Shown piece after piece: positions 17,790 to 27,409 of a stretch of DNA of 64,000 nt. The notes beneath the pieces were generated by a model. It searched no databases, had not been told where the DNA came from, and saw only the letters and a list, made by a program, of their open reading frames with translations. The stretch's first letter is position 1. The number at the start of each line of letters is the position of its first letter. The stretch comes from Bacteroidales bacterium (GTDB taxonomy: Bacteria; Bacteroidota; Bacteroidia; Bacteroidales; F082): positions 248,001 through 312,000 of the forward strand of contig JANJUV010000019.1 in the NCBI GenBank assembly GCA_024710405.1. The letters are read 5' to 3'. A program made the position numbers and the translations under genes.

Positions 17790-20700
17790 ATGAAAACCCG
17801 ATTTGCATTAGCTCTATCGTTTCTCATTGCAACACTATATTGTCCTGTAAGCCTGGCACAGGAGGATGTCACAATTGGATTATATCCAGCCGGACAACCC
17901 AAACTCATTCCGATGAGTACATACGATTCCTTGATGCTCATGTCTCTGAAACCACTAAAGCTGCCGGATCAGTCACAGAAAGGTATGTTACCGACAGTAG
18001 TAGATAATTCGGCAACACCTTTTTTCAGGCCTTTGATAGCCCAGGTAGGCCTCGAATGCGGTCAATCGGCCAGTATCGGTAATGCATTGACATATGAGTT
18101 GAATGTGCTTCGCAACGTTCCAGGCGACCAGCCACAGAACCAGTTGGCCACGCACTTTACCTATAACTTTCTAAATGGAGGAAGCAACGCAGGGATTAGT
18201 TACTATGAGACCTTTGAAATCGTCAAAAGATTGGGTAACCCCAGTGTGCAAACTTACGGAGGCATTGCCAGCGGCGGAGCATCACGATGGATGAGCGGAT
18301 ATGCAAACTATCTCAGCAGCATGCAAAACCGTATTCACGATATTTATTCCATTAAAACAAATACACCTGAAGGGATCGAAACTTTGAAACAATGGATTTA
18401 TGACCGCGGAAATGGATCACAATATGGCGGGGTGGCATGTTTTTATGCTGAGTTCAGCTATCCGCCAACAGTGCTGCCACAGGGCACACCCGAAGCAGGT
18501 AAACACGTGATCATCCAATGGGGGAATTCAGCCAATCACGCCATGACCATTGTGGGCTACCATGACCTGATCAGATGGGACTACAACAACGACGGCCAGT
18601 TTACCAACGATATCGATCTCAATGGCGACGGCATTCTTGATGTCCGCGATTGGGAGATAGGCGGTTTTAAAATGGCCAACACTTACGGCTCCATCAGTGG
18701 ATGGGGCGATGAAGGTTTCTCATATATGATGTATAAAACAGTAGCCGACCTTTTTCAGCAGGGAGGAATCTGGAATAATGTGGTTGTGGTCGCCGATGCA
18801 AGTGCCGATCTTCAGCCTTTACTCACAGCTAAAGTAACCATTACCCATCCGTGCCGCAACAAATTGAAAGTCAGTGTGGGAATGTCAACCAACACAACTG
18901 ATACAGAACCTGAGTATATACTTAATTTTCCGGTTTTCGATTTTCAGGGCGGTTGCAATCCCATGCAGGGTGCCGGTGCCAGCGAAACCATAGAGATTGG
19001 CCTCGACCTGAATCCGTTGCTGTCGTACATTAATCCAGATCAGACTGTTAAAATTTTTCTGATGGTACACGAGAATGATCCGGCCGGTGAAAGCAGCGGA
19101 ATGATCAACAGTTTTTCAGTTATAGACTACACCAATGGAGAAACTGAAACTGTTGCTTCAGGTGGTTCAGGAATTTTAAACAATGACCTTACTATGATGA
19201 GTGTTGTGACTTCATGTTCACATAACCCTGTAGACATTGTCACAGAAGAGCTTCCTCCATTGGAGCAGTACCAGTATTATAGCTATAATCTCGAGGCATC
19301 AGGAGGCACTCCTCCCTATCGCTGGTCCTTGGCTGATGATTATGTACGTATAGATTCTGTGTCTGAAGTTCCTGTTTTTGAAGGAGATAAATTAAGCTTA
19401 TCCAATAACAACAGCGGATATGCCAAAGTGCAGCTTCCGTTCAGCTTCCCATTTTATGGCGAATTATACGACGAGATCTATGCCACAGTTGACGGATATC
19501 TCAGGTTTGATGCATCACTGATGCCCTGGCCTTACTATATTGATGGCAGAACTTACTTCCTGCAGAACCGTGTGATATCGCCTTTGATGTCGAACACTTT
19601 CGTGATTGCTTCAGGTGATGGAGATGGCATCTGGTATGAAGCCGGTGAGGATTACTGCCGTTTCAGGTGGAAGCTCTCTGTAGTGGGCCAAACCAATACT
19701 TCAGAGACTAATTTTGTTGTTACACTTTATAGTGATGGCCGCATAGTTTTTAATTACGGATATCAGAATATTGCTTCATACATCAGGCGCTATGCAGGAC
19801 TTTCAGCAGGTGATGGTGAGAATTTTGTGATGATGAATACCAGCGGAACATTCATTCCGTTACAGCTGAGATATAATCGCTTTGAACCGTTAACAACTGT
19901 AACAGGCCTTGAACTGTCAACCGATGGACATCTTAGTGGTGTTGTTGATGCTTTTCTTGATGAGGTGCCATTGCGCGTGTCCGTTATGGATAACAACAAA
20001 CTGAAAAGCTACAAAACATTTTATCTATCCACCGAAGGTGTCCTGATGGATGCAGCAGTAAATGCCGAACCTGCAGATGAAATCATTTATGGTGAGAGTT
20101 TTAGGCTTGATCTGAAGTTTACCAACATGAACAGTTTCGCGTTGAGTGCATCACAAGTACAACTGACTACCGCTGATCCGTATTTTGATGTGGTTGAGTC
20201 AGCAGATGGTTTTCCGCCAATGGCTATAGAAGAAGAAGTAACGCAGGAAAATACCTTTCTGATACTAACAGACCGCTTTGTGCCGCATGGCCATAAGGCT
20301 GATTTTATACTGACCCTTGATGCTCCGGAAGGAAGCTGGACCCGTAACATAACTTTCAATGCTCAGGCGCCTGTGGTAGAGATGACTTCCATGATTGTTG
20401 TTGATGGCAATAACGGTATTCTTGAACCCGGTGAAACTGCTGATCTCGTAATGAATCTTTATAACTCAGGCGGTGCCGATATTACCACTGCGATGGCTGT
20501 GTTGACAAGTGAATTTGACGGCCTGACAGTTCTGGGCGAACCGGAACAAACAGAAATATTCGCGCATGAAAACTACTGGGAAGTAGCATTCCAGGTCAGT
20601 CTTTCCGATGAAACCGAAGTGCCGCCTGTTATTGGTGTCAATCTGCATGTGATAGGCGACAAGGAGTTTTCATACTACCATACTTATCCCCTTATCATAT

Positions 20701-21407
20701 CAAGTGTGGTTGAGGATTTTGAGTCGGGCGGGTTTACATCATTCGAGTGGCAGACAGGTGGCAACGCCCCTTGGTATGCTGACAATCAGGTACCTGCTTT
20801 TGAGGGATCATATGCTGCCCGTTCGGGTGTGATTTATGACAATCAATCATCAAGTCTGTTCCTGGATTATGATGTAGCTATTCCGGACACACTTTCTTTC
20901 TACTACAAAGTTTCTTCAGAGGCTAATTATGATTTTCTGCATTTTTCGGTTAATGGTGAAGAACTTGCCCGTTGGTCAGGCGAGGTTGCCTGGACACGCC
21001 ATGCAGTGCTGCTTCCTGCCGGGTTGCTGCGACTTTCATGGTTATATTCCAAAGATTACAGCGTAAGCAATGGAGAAGATTGTGCCAAAGTTGATTACAT
21101 TGTTTTTCCTGCTTATTCTATTCCCACTTTCGAACCTGAATCAGTTCAGGTGAAACCGATACTGACTGTGTACCCCAATCCCATTACTGACAAACTAACT
21201 GTTATATACCATTCATATGGACAAACATATACTTCATTGCGGATGCTTGATGGCGCCGGAAGGGTTCTGTGGTTTGCCCAAAACAAAGGGCTTCAATCGG
21301 ATGAAAGTATATTCTATCCACCTGTTCAGGAGCTTGCACCAGGGGTATATTTCATCATTGCCGAAACACCGGAAAATAGCATTGTACGCAAGTTTGTAAA
21401 AATGTAG
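17790..21407 (+). CDS. Secreted T9SS protein with papain-like (C1) domain lacking the catalytic Cys
   Basis: After a signal peptide (residues 1-23) comes a papain-like domain with the order Gln/Cys region, His, Asn. The His is in SANHAMTIVGY (His250) and the Asn in MANTYGSISGWGDEGF (Asn297), as in family C1. The nucleophile region reads QVGLECGQSAS: Cys90 corresponds to the structural Cys of papain, and the catalytic Cys position is Ser93. An insertion between His and Asn carries two EF-hand/dockerin-like Ca loops (residues 264-275 and 276-287; the second has Asp, Asn, Asp, Gly, Asp, Asp at canonical spacing). The long middle part is beta-rich with HYR/CARDB-like features, and the last about 85 residues are a T9SS sorting domain. 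It is either a pseudo-peptidase or a Ser variant. It is the only papain-like protein in the window. Confidence 0.75.
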   Translation: MKTRFALALSFLIATLYCPVSLAQEDVTIGLYPAGQPKLIPMSTYDSLMLMSLKPLKLPDQSQKGMLPTVVDNSATPFFRPLIAQVGLECGQSASIGNALTYELNVLRNVPGDQPQNQLATHFTYNFLNGGSNAGISYYETFEIVKRLGNPSVQTYGGIASGGASRWMSGYANYLSSMQNRIHDIYSIKTNTPEGIETLKQWIYDRGNGSQYGGVACFYAEFSYPPTVLPQGTPEAGKHVIIQWGNSANHAMTIVGYHDLIRWDYNNDGQFTNDIDLNGDGILDVRDWEIGGFKMANTYGSISGWGDEGFSYMMYKTVADLFQQGGIWNNVVVVADASADLQPLLTAKVTITHPCRNKLKVSVGMSTNTTDTEPEYILNFPVFDFQGGCNPMQGAGASETIEIGLDLNPLLSYINPDQTVKIFLMVHENDPAGESSGMINSFSVIDYTNGETETVASGGSGILNNDLTMMSVVTSCSHNPVDIVTEELPPLEQYQYYSYNLEASGGTPPYRWSLADDYVRIDSVSEVPVFEGDKLSLSNNNSGYAKVQLPFSFPFYGELYDEIYATVDGYLRFDASLMPWPYYIDGRTYFLQNRVISPLMSNTFVIASGDGDGIWYEAGEDYCRFRWKLSVVGQTNTSETNFVVTLYSDGRIVFNYGYQNIASYIRRYAGLSAGDGENFVMMNTSGTFIPLQLRYNRFEPLTTVTGLELSTDGHLSGVVDAFLDEVPLRVSVMDNNKLKSYKTFYLSTEGVLMDAAVNAEPADEIIYGESFRLDLKFTNMNSFALSASQVQLTTADPYFDVVESADGFPPMAIEEEVTQENTFLILTDRFVPHGHKADFILTLDAPEGSWTRNITFNAQAPVVEMTSMIVVDGNNGILEPGETADLVMNLYNSGGADITTAMAVLTSEFDGLTVLGEPEQTEIFAHENYWEVAFQVSLSDETEVPPVIGVNLHVIGDKEFSYYHTYPLIISSVVEDFESGGFTSFEWQTGGNAPWYADNQVPAFEGSYAARSGVIYDNQSSSLFLDYDVAIPDTLSFYYKVSSEANYDFLHFSVNGEELARWSGEVAWTRHAVLLPAGLLRLSWLYSKDYSVSNGEDCAKVDYIVFPAYSIPTFEPESVQVKPILTVYPNPITDKLTVIYHSYGQTYTSLRMLDGAGRVLWFAQNKGLQSDESIFYPPVQELAPGVYFIIAETPENSIVRKFVKM

Positions 21408-21420
21408 TCTTGACGCTGCC

Positions 21421-22905
21421 ATGACAACGGTTTTGAAAAATACCTTTTTTATTCTCATTCTTTTGTTGCTCATTTTGCCTGAGGTCCAGCGAAGCTTTGA
21501 TATTTTTCCGCAGTTTCCCCTGCAAGGAGCATTCAACCGCACCAAACAGCCAGACATCGACAGTCTGAATTGGGAATCATGGGTCAATGCAACATTTCAG
21601 CAAGATTTTAATGAAAGGATTGAGTCTTCCATAGGTTTCCACGACTGGCTGGTAAGGCTGAATAATCAGATTAAGTATTCAGTTTTCAGCGAAGCTAATG
21701 CCGAAGGAGTCATCGTTGGTAAGGAAGGCGAGTTATTTGAGGAAGACTATATCAAAGCCTATCTGGGTCACTTTTTTGTAGGTGATGCGGTTTGGAAACG
21801 TAAGTCGGAGCAGCTGAAGCGTGTGCAGGACACTCTTGCTTCACTGGGTATTACGCTGGCAGTTGTGTTCGAGCCGGGTAAAGGCAGCTTTTATCCCGAA
21901 AAGTTTCCTTCAAAATATGAGGGGGAGACAAAGTTGAGTCCGAACTATGAAGTTTTTCTGGAATATTTACAACAGCATGGGGTTAATGTACTTGATCTGA
22001 ATCGCTTTTTTGTTGAGTCAAAAGGCAGGCATGAATTTTTGCTATTCCCGCAAACCGGTACACATTGGAGTTATTACGGTGCAGCACTGGCTGCTGACAC
22101 AACACTTGCTTATCTGAGGAAGATTCACGGGCCTATGATTCCGGAGATGAGGTTCGACTCGATCCGTAAGTTTGATGTTGTGCGCCATCCTGACGATGAT
22201 ATCTGGCTTGCAATGAATTTGTTAAATCCGGTACCGAAGCAGCCACTGGCTTACCCTGCTGTTTCATTCGATACAAATAATCAATCAGCAGCATACAACA
22301 TCTTGATTGTTGGCGACAGTTATTATTTCAATTGGCAAAGCGACGGGGTATTGCTGAATGCTTTCAGCAATGCAGATTTCTGGTATTACAACAAGGCTGT
22401 GTGGGGACGGGAAGGAATCGAAACCGGCCAGACAAACCAACTTGTATTTAAGGACGAAATCCTGAAACGTGACATCATTTTGATTATGATCACCGAGCGG
22501 TTTCACCACAATTTTGCCTGGAAATTCGATGAACTGCTGTTTGGGTTGTTTTTCCCGCAGCAGAGGGACCTCATTGATTATTTTGCCGATAACCTGCGTG
22601 TTTCAAACGACCAGTTTATGCGTTTGGTTAAGGATGCTGCGCAAAAAGGGATTCCTATCGAAAAAAGGATCCGTATGGAAGCCGAATTCCTCTTGTTTGA
22701 AGATTATCAGAAACACCCCGAGAAATATACCCGCAGAGAGGATATGATCACCATTTATATGATGAGCATCAGGGGCACTCCCGAATGGTTTGAATCAGTT
22801 CAGAAAAAAGCCGCCGAACGTGGTATTCCTGTGGATGAAATGGTACGCATGGATGCCGAGTGGATATATAACGACAAGCACGGGAATCCTGAGATTATTC
22901 ATTGA
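21421..22905 (+). CDS. AlgX/AlgJ-like SGNH-fold protein with internal C-terminal repeat
   Basis: One N-terminal membrane segment (about residues 5-22) anchors a periplasmic SGNH-hydrolase-like domain related to AlgX/AlgJ/DltD-type O-acetyl transfer proteins. The Ser motif is VGDSYYFN (Ser300) and the His motif TGTHWSYYGA (His215); AlgX has Asp where Gly213 stands. The C-terminal about 90 residues contain two similar units (AQKGIPIEKRIRMEAEFLLF and AAERGIPVDEMVRMDAEWIY), a helical repeat seen in other Bacteroidota envelope proteins. The gene starts 13 bp after the previous one. No membrane-bound O-acyltransferase partner is present in this window, so a role in polysaccharide acetylation is only inference. 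Confidence 0.7.
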   Translation: MTTVLKNTFFILILLLLILPEVQRSFDIFPQFPLQGAFNRTKQPDIDSLNWESWVNATFQQDFNERIESSIGFHDWLVRLNNQIKYSVFSEANAEGVIVGKEGELFEEDYIKAYLGHFFVGDAVWKRKSEQLKRVQDTLASLGITLAVVFEPGKGSFYPEKFPSKYEGETKLSPNYEVFLEYLQQHGVNVLDLNRFFVESKGRHEFLLFPQTGTHWSYYGAALAADTTLAYLRKIHGPMIPEMRFDSIRKFDVVRHPDDDIWLAMNLLNPVPKQPLAYPAVSFDTNNQSAAYNILIVGDSYYFNWQSDGVLLNAFSNADFWYYNKAVWGREGIETGQTNQLVFKDEILKRDIILIMITERFHHNFAWKFDELLFGLFFPQQRDLIDYFADNLRVSNDQFMRLVKDAAQKGIPIEKRIRMEAEFLLFEDYQKHPEKYTRREDMITIYMMSIRGTPEWFESVQKKAAERGIPVDEMVRMDAEWIYNDKHGNPEIIH

Positions 22906-22908
22906 TCA

Positions 22909-25188
22909 TCAAATGCCAGCCTTCAGCGCAACCACGTAGGTGCGTGGTTTCATGGGGCCATACATATAACCGGCATCACGAAACATTCCCTGGTCGAAAT
23001 CCTTTTGATAGCTGTTCAATATGTTCTGCACACCTGCTTCCAGTTGCAGTCCGTATCTGCCGGTTCTCAGGAGCTCATAAGCAACCTTCAGGTTCAAATC
23101 GAGAAAGGAAGGAGTTGTTTCAATTCTGTCCTGGTCAATATAACCTTCGAAATGTAATACTTTCATGGAACCTGTGTAGGTTGCTGTAAGATAAGTGCTT
23201 AGTTTCTTTGCTGGATTATAATTAAGGCTCAGATAACCATACACATCCGGTGATTTCGGCAGTGCCTTCAGGCCTTCAGTGTCCGGATTCTCACTCCAGA
23301 ATTCGATTTCCTGATATCTGCTTTGTTGAAACGTCATTCCAAGCTGAACCTGGAGACTCTTTGAGATAGCTGTTCGGTTTTCGACATTGATCCCGCGCAC
23401 TACAGCACCTTTTCCATTTCTTCTTTCCACGCGCATATTGCCATTTTCGTCTGTTTCAAGGGTCTCCAGCACGAATACATCATCAAGCAAGGTATAAAAA
23501 CCTTCTGCCATCAGGTTCCCTTCTAATAAACCTATTTTGTAATAATAATCAAATGAACTGCTGATGCTTTTTGAGTACTCGGGCCTGAGGTTCGGGTCCA
23601 GTTCAATCAGCATTACCCCGCCATTGACCGCAATAATGTGCAAATCTTCATCAAAAGCCTGAGGCGCTCTGAATCCGGTTGAGAAACTTGCCCGCCATTG
23701 CAGGTCGGGAGTCAGGCTGTGCAACAGATTAACACGCGGACTGATGATCGCCTTTTTGATCAGGTTGTGTTTGTCGGTTCGTGCACCCAGCAGGAGTGTG
23801 GTTTGTTTGAATTTCCATTCGGCCTGCATATAAAGGCCTGCTATGTGTATGTCCTGTTTAAGATCGCGTTGGTAACCTGGCATTTTGTCGTGCATGCTGT
23901 TTGTCTGGTATTCGGCACCTGTTGTCAGAACCGGACTGCCAAAAAAATTGCTTTTTGTGTTTGCGGTAAACTGAGTGCCAGTAACAAAACTAAGGTCTGT
24001 TGTGTGTCCGTAGGCATTTTCATCTTGGCCGGCCCCGTAATAACTGTCGCGGTTAATATATTGTGCTGCCATGTACATGGAAAGCTTGTTCAATTGGTTC
24101 TTTCCGAAATAGTCGAAAACAACTTCGCCACCATGAATTTTGTGGTCGGTTTGTTCTGTAATGTCGGTTTCATGCGGAACCTGATCGAACTTATTGCCAC
24201 CTCTTCTGAATTCATCCACAAAGTGATACGTTGTCGAAAGTTTGCTTCTCAGGCTGGTTCTGTAATAAGTTCTGGCACCTAAAGCCATTCCGTCAATCAG
24301 TCCGAGTTCCGAAAAGCCATCGCTGTTGGCATCGAATTGACCGCGGTCTCTTTTTATGGCAAAAATGCCTGCGCCGGCTTTGTGGTCATTGCTGACAAGG
24401 GTGCCGCTCAGGGAAATATTCTGATCAGATGTCTTGTTGCCTATTAAAGATCGTTGTATCGCAGCGTCAAACCCATTTTTCAGCGGTTCGCGGGTGATGA
24501 TGTTGATCGTGCCGGCAATAGCATTCGAGCCATACAATGCCGAACCTCCACCTCTGACAACTTCCACACGATCGATCATAGCCACAGGTATTTGTTCGAT
24601 ACCGTAAACACCGCTCAAAGCGCTGAAAATGGGACGGCTGTCGATAAGAATCTGCGAATACGGTCCTTCAAGCCCATTGATGCGTACCTGCTGAAAACCG
24701 CAGTTCTGACAATTATTCTCCACGCGCAAGCCGGGCTGATAATTAAGACCGTCGGCCATGCACACTGCTGAATTGGCATCAAACAGACCCGAACCGATAA
24801 CATTCACAATTACCGGTGCTTCCTGCCGGTTGGTTTCCTGTCTGTTGGCTGTAACAACAATTTCGTTCAGGCCAATCTGATCAGTTTCAAGTTCAACATC
24901 CACAGTTAAGTTCTGTTCATGTTGCACCAATAAGCCAATTTCTTTTGGTTTAAATCCAACTGACTGAATATGAAGCGTATAATAACCTTCGTCCAGCTGA
25001 CCCAATTGAAAGTTGCCTGCATGATCTGATACGGTTCCTTTGAAAGTTCCCTTAATGGAAACTGTCGCGTAAGCAACTGCTTGACCGTCTGCCATAACCT
25101 TGCCTTTTAAAGAGTATGGTGGTTTGGATGCTGTTAAGGCTAAGCTGACAAAACAGAAAAACAACACAAGAAAATTCTTTGCTTTCAT
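22909..25188 (-). CDS. TonB-dependent outer-membrane receptor, probable metal or haem uptake
   Basis: The order is signal peptide (1-20), carboxypeptidase-regulatory-like domain (about 25-105; VSIKGTFKGTVSDHAGNFQLGQL), plug (about 108-235) and a 22-strand-type barrel ending in VVALKAGI. The plug contains an unusual NNCQNCGFQQVRINGLEGPY stretch with a CxxC pair, then QILIDSRPIFSALSGVYGIEQIP and VEVVRGGGSALYGSNAIAG. It belongs to the BtuB-like class of metal/cofactor receptors rather than SusC. Transcribed in the same direction as cyoE and the oxidase genes but 372 bp downstream of them, it may supply copper or haem; the cargo is inference. A palindrome lies 38-55 bp before its start codon. Confidence 0.85.
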   Translation of the reverse strand: MKAKNFLVLFFCFVSLALTASKPPYSLKGKVMADGQAVAYATVSIKGTFKGTVSDHAGNFQLGQLDEGYYTLHIQSVGFKPKEIGLLVQHEQNLTVDVELETDQIGLNEIVVTANRQETNRQEAPVIVNVIGSGLFDANSAVCMADGLNYQPGLRVENNCQNCGFQQVRINGLEGPYSQILIDSRPIFSALSGVYGIEQIPVAMIDRVEVVRGGGSALYGSNAIAGTINIITREPLKNGFDAAIQRSLIGNKTSDQNISLSGTLVSNDHKAGAGIFAIKRDRGQFDANSDGFSELGLIDGMALGARTYYRTSLRSKLSTTYHFVDEFRRGGNKFDQVPHETDITEQTDHKIHGGEVVFDYFGKNQLNKLSMYMAAQYINRDSYYGAGQDENAYGHTTDLSFVTGTQFTANTKSNFFGSPVLTTGAEYQTNSMHDKMPGYQRDLKQDIHIAGLYMQAEWKFKQTTLLLGARTDKHNLIKKAIISPRVNLLHSLTPDLQWRASFSTGFRAPQAFDEDLHIIAVNGGVMLIELDPNLRPEYSKSISSSFDYYYKIGLLEGNLMAEGFYTLLDDVFVLETLETDENGNMRVERRNGKGAVVRGINVENRTAISKSLQVQLGMTFQQSRYQEIEFWSENPDTEGLKALPKSPDVYGYLSLNYNPAKKLSTYLTATYTGSMKVLHFEGYIDQDRIETTPSFLDLNLKVAYELLRTGRYGLQLEAGVQNILNSYQKDFDQGMFRDAGYMYGPMKPRTYVVALKAGI

Positions 25189-25560
25189 ATAATCAGGTTT
25201 TGATGTTGCTGAGAAGACTTTCCTGAACAGGATTTATCCTGTTGGAAGATGCATGAAGGATCAGTGTCGCAAAAGGCTATTTCAGGTATGACGTTATGAT
25301 TCAAACTTATCAGTGCAATTTGATGTGTTGACAATGATACATTTTGAAGAAGATAACACCGGTTCATTGCTGCTGAATTTGATGCAAAACAACAAAACCG
25401 TTTAATGGTCATCAATACCCTGAAATGGGTATTCTGAAACTTAGTAGAGCTTTTCGCAGTAAGGATTGTGGGAGCTGAAGCGGTGCAGGTTCCTGAAGAT
25501 AATGTTGCCGCAGGGGGTCTTAATTTACGATCCTGAAGAAGTTAATGAGCCGGTGAAAAG
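25189..25560. other. Gene-free region between cyoE and the TonB-receptor gene
   Basis: No credible gene is seen; an open frame at 25185-25415 (minus) has no recognisable features and unusual composition. Two structures stand out: the palindrome at 25226-25243 and a hairpin AATACCC/GGGTATT (25414-25420 with 25427-25433, 6-nt loop) without a T tract. The region may hold the receptor's own promoter, but no TAnnTTTG element was recognised. Confidence 0.5.
25226..25243. promoter_or_regulatory. Perfect palindrome upstream of the TonB-receptor gene, possible operator
   Basis: AACAGGAT-TT-ATCCTGTT is a perfect inverted repeat with 8-bp arms and a 2-bp centre, located 38-55 bp upstream of the receptor start codon. 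It could be an operator for a dimeric regulator. AATCCTGTT-like words also occur as non-functional intergenic repeats in Bacteroidota, so the call is tentative. Confidence 0.35.
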
Positions 25561-26421
25561 TTAAGCCAGAAAAGGATCTGCCGAAAGGGAGATGATCATT
25601 ACAAGGACAAAATAATTTATCCTCATGAAATAGTAAAACGGGTTGAAAGCGCTTTTGCTTTTCCTGAGCAGGCCGGCAAATACAACTACCAGCCAGATTA
25701 CCGAAGCCAGAATTACCAGAGTGATCAGTGAGGAGTGTATCAGCCCTGAGAGGGGAAGCAGAAGAGCCGCAACGGCTGTAGCCACTGTCCACAGGAAGGT
25801 CATATATCGGATCATGGTTTCATCATACCGCTGAGTGATGGAAGGATAACCGGCTGCTACATATTCCTCACCATATTTCAGCATAAGTAGCCAGAAATGA
25901 GGTACCTGCCAGATGAAAAAGAAAAATGCCAGGATAAGCGCATTGGGATCGAAAACTGATCCGCCACCGGCAACCCAGCCTACAACGGGAGGTATTGCAC
26001 CAATAACTGAACCGGGTATCACAGCAAAAGCCGTGCGCCGTTTCATCGGCGTGTAAATGCCATTATACCAGACCAGTGCAAGTAAGCCAAGCTGAAAACC
26101 TACAAAGTCAGATCCAAGCCAGATCAGCCCTGAACCCAAAGCAGACAAACCTATGGCTATCAGAAGGGCACCCAGACTACTGATTCGTCCTGAAGGAATC
26201 GGGCGATCCTGTGTGCGTTTCATCAGCTTGTCGCGGTCGCTGTCCTGATAATGATTCAAAGCCGAAGAACCGCAGGCCAAAATAAAAATTCCAATGGTGG
26301 GGAGTATCATTCCACTGTCGAAACTACCTTTAGCCAGCAGGTAGCCGGCGATGGTCGTAAGCGAAACGGCAAAGGTGATCTTCACCTTGCTCAGTTCCAT
26401 CAGCATTTTCAGTGTGTTCAT
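25561..26421 (-). CDS. cyoE: Haem O synthase (protohaem IX farnesyltransferase)
   Basis: This 286-residue UbiA-family integral membrane prenyltransferase adds a farnesyl group to haem B. It shows the first Asp-rich motif NHYQDSDRDKLMKRTQDRP, which binds Mg-farnesyl diphosphate, and about eight or nine membrane segments, beginning ELSKVKITFAVSLTTIAGYLL. It is placed directly after the caa3 oxidase genes, whose haem A requires haem O as precursor. No ctaA (haem A synthase) is present in the window, so that step must be encoded elsewhere. Confidence 0.93.
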   Translation of the reverse strand: MNTLKMLMELSKVKITFAVSLTTIAGYLLAKGSFDSGMILPTIGIFILACGSSALNHYQDSDRDKLMKRTQDRPIPSGRISSLGALLIAIGLSALGSGLIWLGSDFVGFQLGLLALVWYNGIYTPMKRRTAFAVIPGSVIGAIPPVVGWVAGGGSVFDPNALILAFFFFIWQVPHFWLLMLKYGEEYVAAGYPSITQRYDETMIRYMTFLWTVATAVAALLLPLSGLIHSSLITLVILASVIWLVVVFAGLLRKSKSAFNPFYYFMRINYFVLVMIISLSADPFLA

Positions 26422-26495
26422 TGTTTGATGATTTGTTGCCTTGATAGTAAGATTTTTTCCTTAATTGCTGATGCCAGCAAACACTCAGACAGAAC

Positions 26496-27404
26496 TTATA
26501 GTGTCTTGATGTATTCAATGATGTCGGCAATTTGCTGATCGTTGATGGTGTTCTCATATGATATCATCAGACCTTTCATATAACCTTGAACCACATCTGC
26601 ATTGGGATCTTTGATTGACCTGCTGATATATTCGTCATCTATGGTGATTTCGCGTTCAGCTCCATCAGTGACTACAATTTCGGTTTTGCCATAGATGCCC
26701 TTGAATGAAGGCCCTATAAGTTTGCTGCCATCAATGGAGTGGCAGGTGAAACATGCATTCTGTTTCATTACAGCCAGTCCTGGATGATCATCACCGGTTG
26801 CAGCCGCTTTTGCCAGCCATTCATCGTATCGCTGACGGGGCACAACGGTAACGGACGAGAGCATATAAGAGTGCAGTTGTCCGCAATATTCAGCGCACAG
26901 AACATCGTATCTTCCTTCGATTGTAGCCTCGAACCATAAAAAGTTATCTTTTCCCGGAACCATGTCCTCTTTAATTCTAAAAGCAGGCACATAGAAGCTG
27001 TGCAGCACATCCCGCGAAACCAATTCCAGTTTGACCGGTTGATTTATAGGGACAACAAGCGTGTCCGAATAAGTTCCGTCAGGATACTCGAAAGAAAACT
27101 TCCACATCTGGGCGTATGCTTTGACAACCATAGCATTGTCGGGGACATTGCGCATGGGTTTAAACCCTGCCCATCCATAGTAAAACATGATCATTACGAG
27201 AATTGTAGGAATCACTGTCCAAACCACCTCTATGGTATTATTGCCTTCAATATGACTGGCTTTCGGGTTTCTTTTGTTGTTGTATCTGAATACGAACCAA
27301 ATCATTACGGCAGTAATGCCTATGAGGAAAACGATCGAAATGCCTGCGATTATATACAGGGATAGATCGACGCCTTCTGCAAATGTTGATGCTCCTGTTC
27401 TCAT
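26496..27404 (-). CDS. coxB: Cytochrome c oxidase subunit II with fused cytochrome c domain (caa3 type)
   Basis: Two N-terminal membrane helices (about 17-40 and 58-78) are followed by a CuA cupredoxin domain with His135, Cys170, Cys174, His178 and Met181 (CAEYCGQLHSYM). A C-terminal class I cytochrome c domain has CFTCH at 218-222 and a Met ligand in VQGYMKGLM. CuA accepts electrons from the fused cytochrome and passes them to haem a of subunit I, so this is a caa3 enzyme that needs no soluble donor docking at CuA. It comes last among the structural subunits, after coxA, coxC and coxD, whereas subunit II is often first. Confidence 0.95.
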   Translation of the reverse strand: MRTGASTFAEGVDLSLYIIAGISIVFLIGITAVMIWFVFRYNNKRNPKASHIEGNNTIEVVWTVIPTILVMIMFYYGWAGFKPMRNVPDNAMVVKAYAQMWKFSFEYPDGTYSDTLVVPINQPVKLELVSRDVLHSFYVPAFRIKEDMVPGKDNFLWFEATIEGRYDVLCAEYCGQLHSYMLSSVTVVPRQRYDEWLAKAAATGDDHPGLAVMKQNACFTCHSIDGSKLIGPSFKGIYGKTEIVVTDGAEREITIDDEYISRSIKDPNADVVQGYMKGLMISYENTINDQQIADIIEYIKTL

Positions 27405-27409
27405 TGTTT

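Noticed and set aside
22909-25188. SusC-like glycan importer
   Set aside because: There is no SusD partner and the plug motifs fit metal/cofactor receptors.
25185-25415. 76-codon open frame upstream of the TonB-receptor gene
   Set aside because: Cys/Ser/Gln-rich sequence without family features; it covers the palindrome that looks regulatory, and no promoter is seen for it.
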